Below the pieces are notes generated by a model that saw only the letters and a program-made list of their open reading frames with translations, was not told where the DNA came from and did not search any database. The translations under genes were made by a program, and so were the position numbers. DNA of 7,202 bases from Parvularcula sp039033795. GTDB taxonomy: Bacteria > Pseudomonadota > Alphaproteobacteria > Caulobacterales > Parvularculaceae. This document shows, in pieces, positions 6,890 through 7,202 of this stretch. The DNA is taken from NCBI GenBank assembly GCA_039033795.1, contig JBCCBY010000155.1, forward strand, positions 1 through 7,202. Reading direction: 5' to 3'. Positions within the stretch are counted from its first letter, which is position 1. Each line of letters begins with the position of its first letter.

Positions 6890-6916
6890 ACAGTTCGCCT
6901 CCGACCAAGCTCGGTC
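6887..6916 (+). promoter_or_regulatory. Possible -35 box and operator-like palindrome before the exosortase-like gene
   Basis: TTGACA at 6887-6892 is a perfect -35 hexamer facing the plus-strand gene, but no good -10 box lies 16-18 bases downstream. Where it would be expected there is a 14-base palindrome, GACCAAGCTCGGTC (6903-6916), with one mismatched pair (6907/6912). An operator over a promoter is possible. The evidence is weak. Confidence 0.22.
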
Positions 6917-6919
6917 TTT

Positions 6920-6944
6920 AGGCGGCGCGTGTTTTTGCGCGCCT
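6920..6944 (+). other. GC-rich hairpin just before the exosortase-like start
   Basis: AGGC plus GCGC (6920-6928, one bulged G) pairs with GCGCGCCT (6937-6944) around an eight-base loop containing five T. The stem ends one base before ATG 6946 and fills the place of its ribosome site. Either the hairpin limits translation, or the true start is the later ATG at 6964. It has no T tract after the stem and so is not a typical terminator. Confidence 0.4.
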
Positions 6945-6945
6945 G

Positions 6946-7143
6946 ATGATGCAAGTGGTGCCGATGGAGACGACCAACGCAAATCCGGCCTTTCGTCTTG
7001 GCCCCCTCAAGCCAATTGCGCGGACCCCTGTCTTGGGCGTGGCCGCTCTTCTCGTTTCCACGCTGTTGCTTGTTTTCCTGTCGCGCACTGGCTTGAGCCA
7101 TCTCTTGGGCTCTTACATGACGCCTGAGTTCAGCCACGGGATC
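6946..7143 (+). pseudogene. Exosortase-like N-terminal fragment with a broken frame
   Basis: The first 66 residues look like the beginning of an exosortase, the multi-pass membrane transpeptidase that processes proteins with PEP-CTERM-type tails. There is a short polar N-terminus, a first membrane helix (about 29-45, VLGVAALLVSTLLLVFL), then SRTGLSHLLGSYMTPEFSHGI. The last part matches the conserved PE[YF]SHG segment that precedes the second membrane helix of exosortases. After SHGI no membrane helix follows: the frame gives RWPPCATACTSR and stops at 7182. The catalytic Cys, Arg and His of the family would lie far beyond the window. The start may be ATG 6946, 6949 or 6964, none with a good ribosome site. 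An exosortase beside exopolysaccharide genes fits known gene neighbourhoods. The family call rests on a short motif and the context. Confidence 0.5.
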
Positions 7144-7202
7144 CGCTGGCCGCCGTGCGCAACGGCTTGTACGAGTCGGTAGCCGATCTGACCTTGCCCA
7201 CG
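7140..7202 (+). CDS. Coding-like fragment in another frame, open to the right edge
   Basis: From the GATC at 7140 the frame one base back reads 21 codons without a stop, beginning DPLAAVRNGLYES and continuing VADLTLP, with ordinary coding-like composition. It is open back only to an in-frame TGA at 7125-7127 and has no start codon of its own before the break. It does not look like the hydrophobic second segment expected of an exosortase, so a simple one-base slip would not restore a normal exosortase. It may be the body of another gene joined here, or the result of a deletion. The family is not recognised. Confidence 0.4.

Noticed and set aside
6787..7137. A 116-codon minus-strand frame over the right intergenic region
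   Set aside because: It is antisense to the exosortase-like N-terminus and covers the repeats and hairpin. Its protein is charged and repetitive without a motif.

Overview
The window is part of an exopolysaccharide (capsule-like) biosynthesis locus from a Gram-negative bacterium. Moderately high GC, frequent GTG and TTG starts and the style of the proteins suggest an alphaproteobacterium, perhaps of the Rhodobacterales. That placement is an impression from the sequence, not a measured result. No rRNA, tRNA, CRISPR array, transposase or integrase was seen.

Layout. A glycosyltransferase gene lies on the minus strand from 865 and runs off the left edge. A divergent intergenic region (866-1122) holds what looks like the last few dozen codons of another minus-strand gene. 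On the plus strand follow an O-antigen ligase/Wzy-type polymerase (1123-2457) and a Sulfotransfer_2-type sulfotransferase (2562-3191). Facing them is a tight minus-strand operon read from right to left: a GT4 glycosyltransferase (6750-5599), a MOP/Wzx-type flippase (5591-4110) and a second sulfotransferase of the NDST-like type (4113-3202). The two sulfotransferase genes converge with 10 bases between their stop codons. To the right of the operon, a second divergent intergenic region (6751-6945) leads into a plus-strand gene whose first about 66 residues look like the N-terminus of an exosortase. Its frame breaks at a GATC at 7140-7143, and a different coding-like frame runs on to the right edge.

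How the genes fit together. Glycosyltransferases would build a lipid-linked repeat unit on the cytoplasmic face. The flippase would move it across the inner membrane and the polymerase would join the units. Two sulfotransferases of different families in the same cluster suggest that the polymer or its precursor is sulfated, perhaps at two positions. An exosortase beside an exopolysaccharide cluster is a known association. The initiating sugar-phosphate transferase, the chain-length regulator/kinase and the outer-membrane exporter are not in the window and would be expected nearby.

The points most worth a second look are the broken exosortase-like gene with its break at GATC, the gene remnant whose stop overlaps the GTG of the left glycosyltransferase, the pair of unrelated sulfotransferases, and the short ATTG-type repeats found in both divergent intergenic regions.
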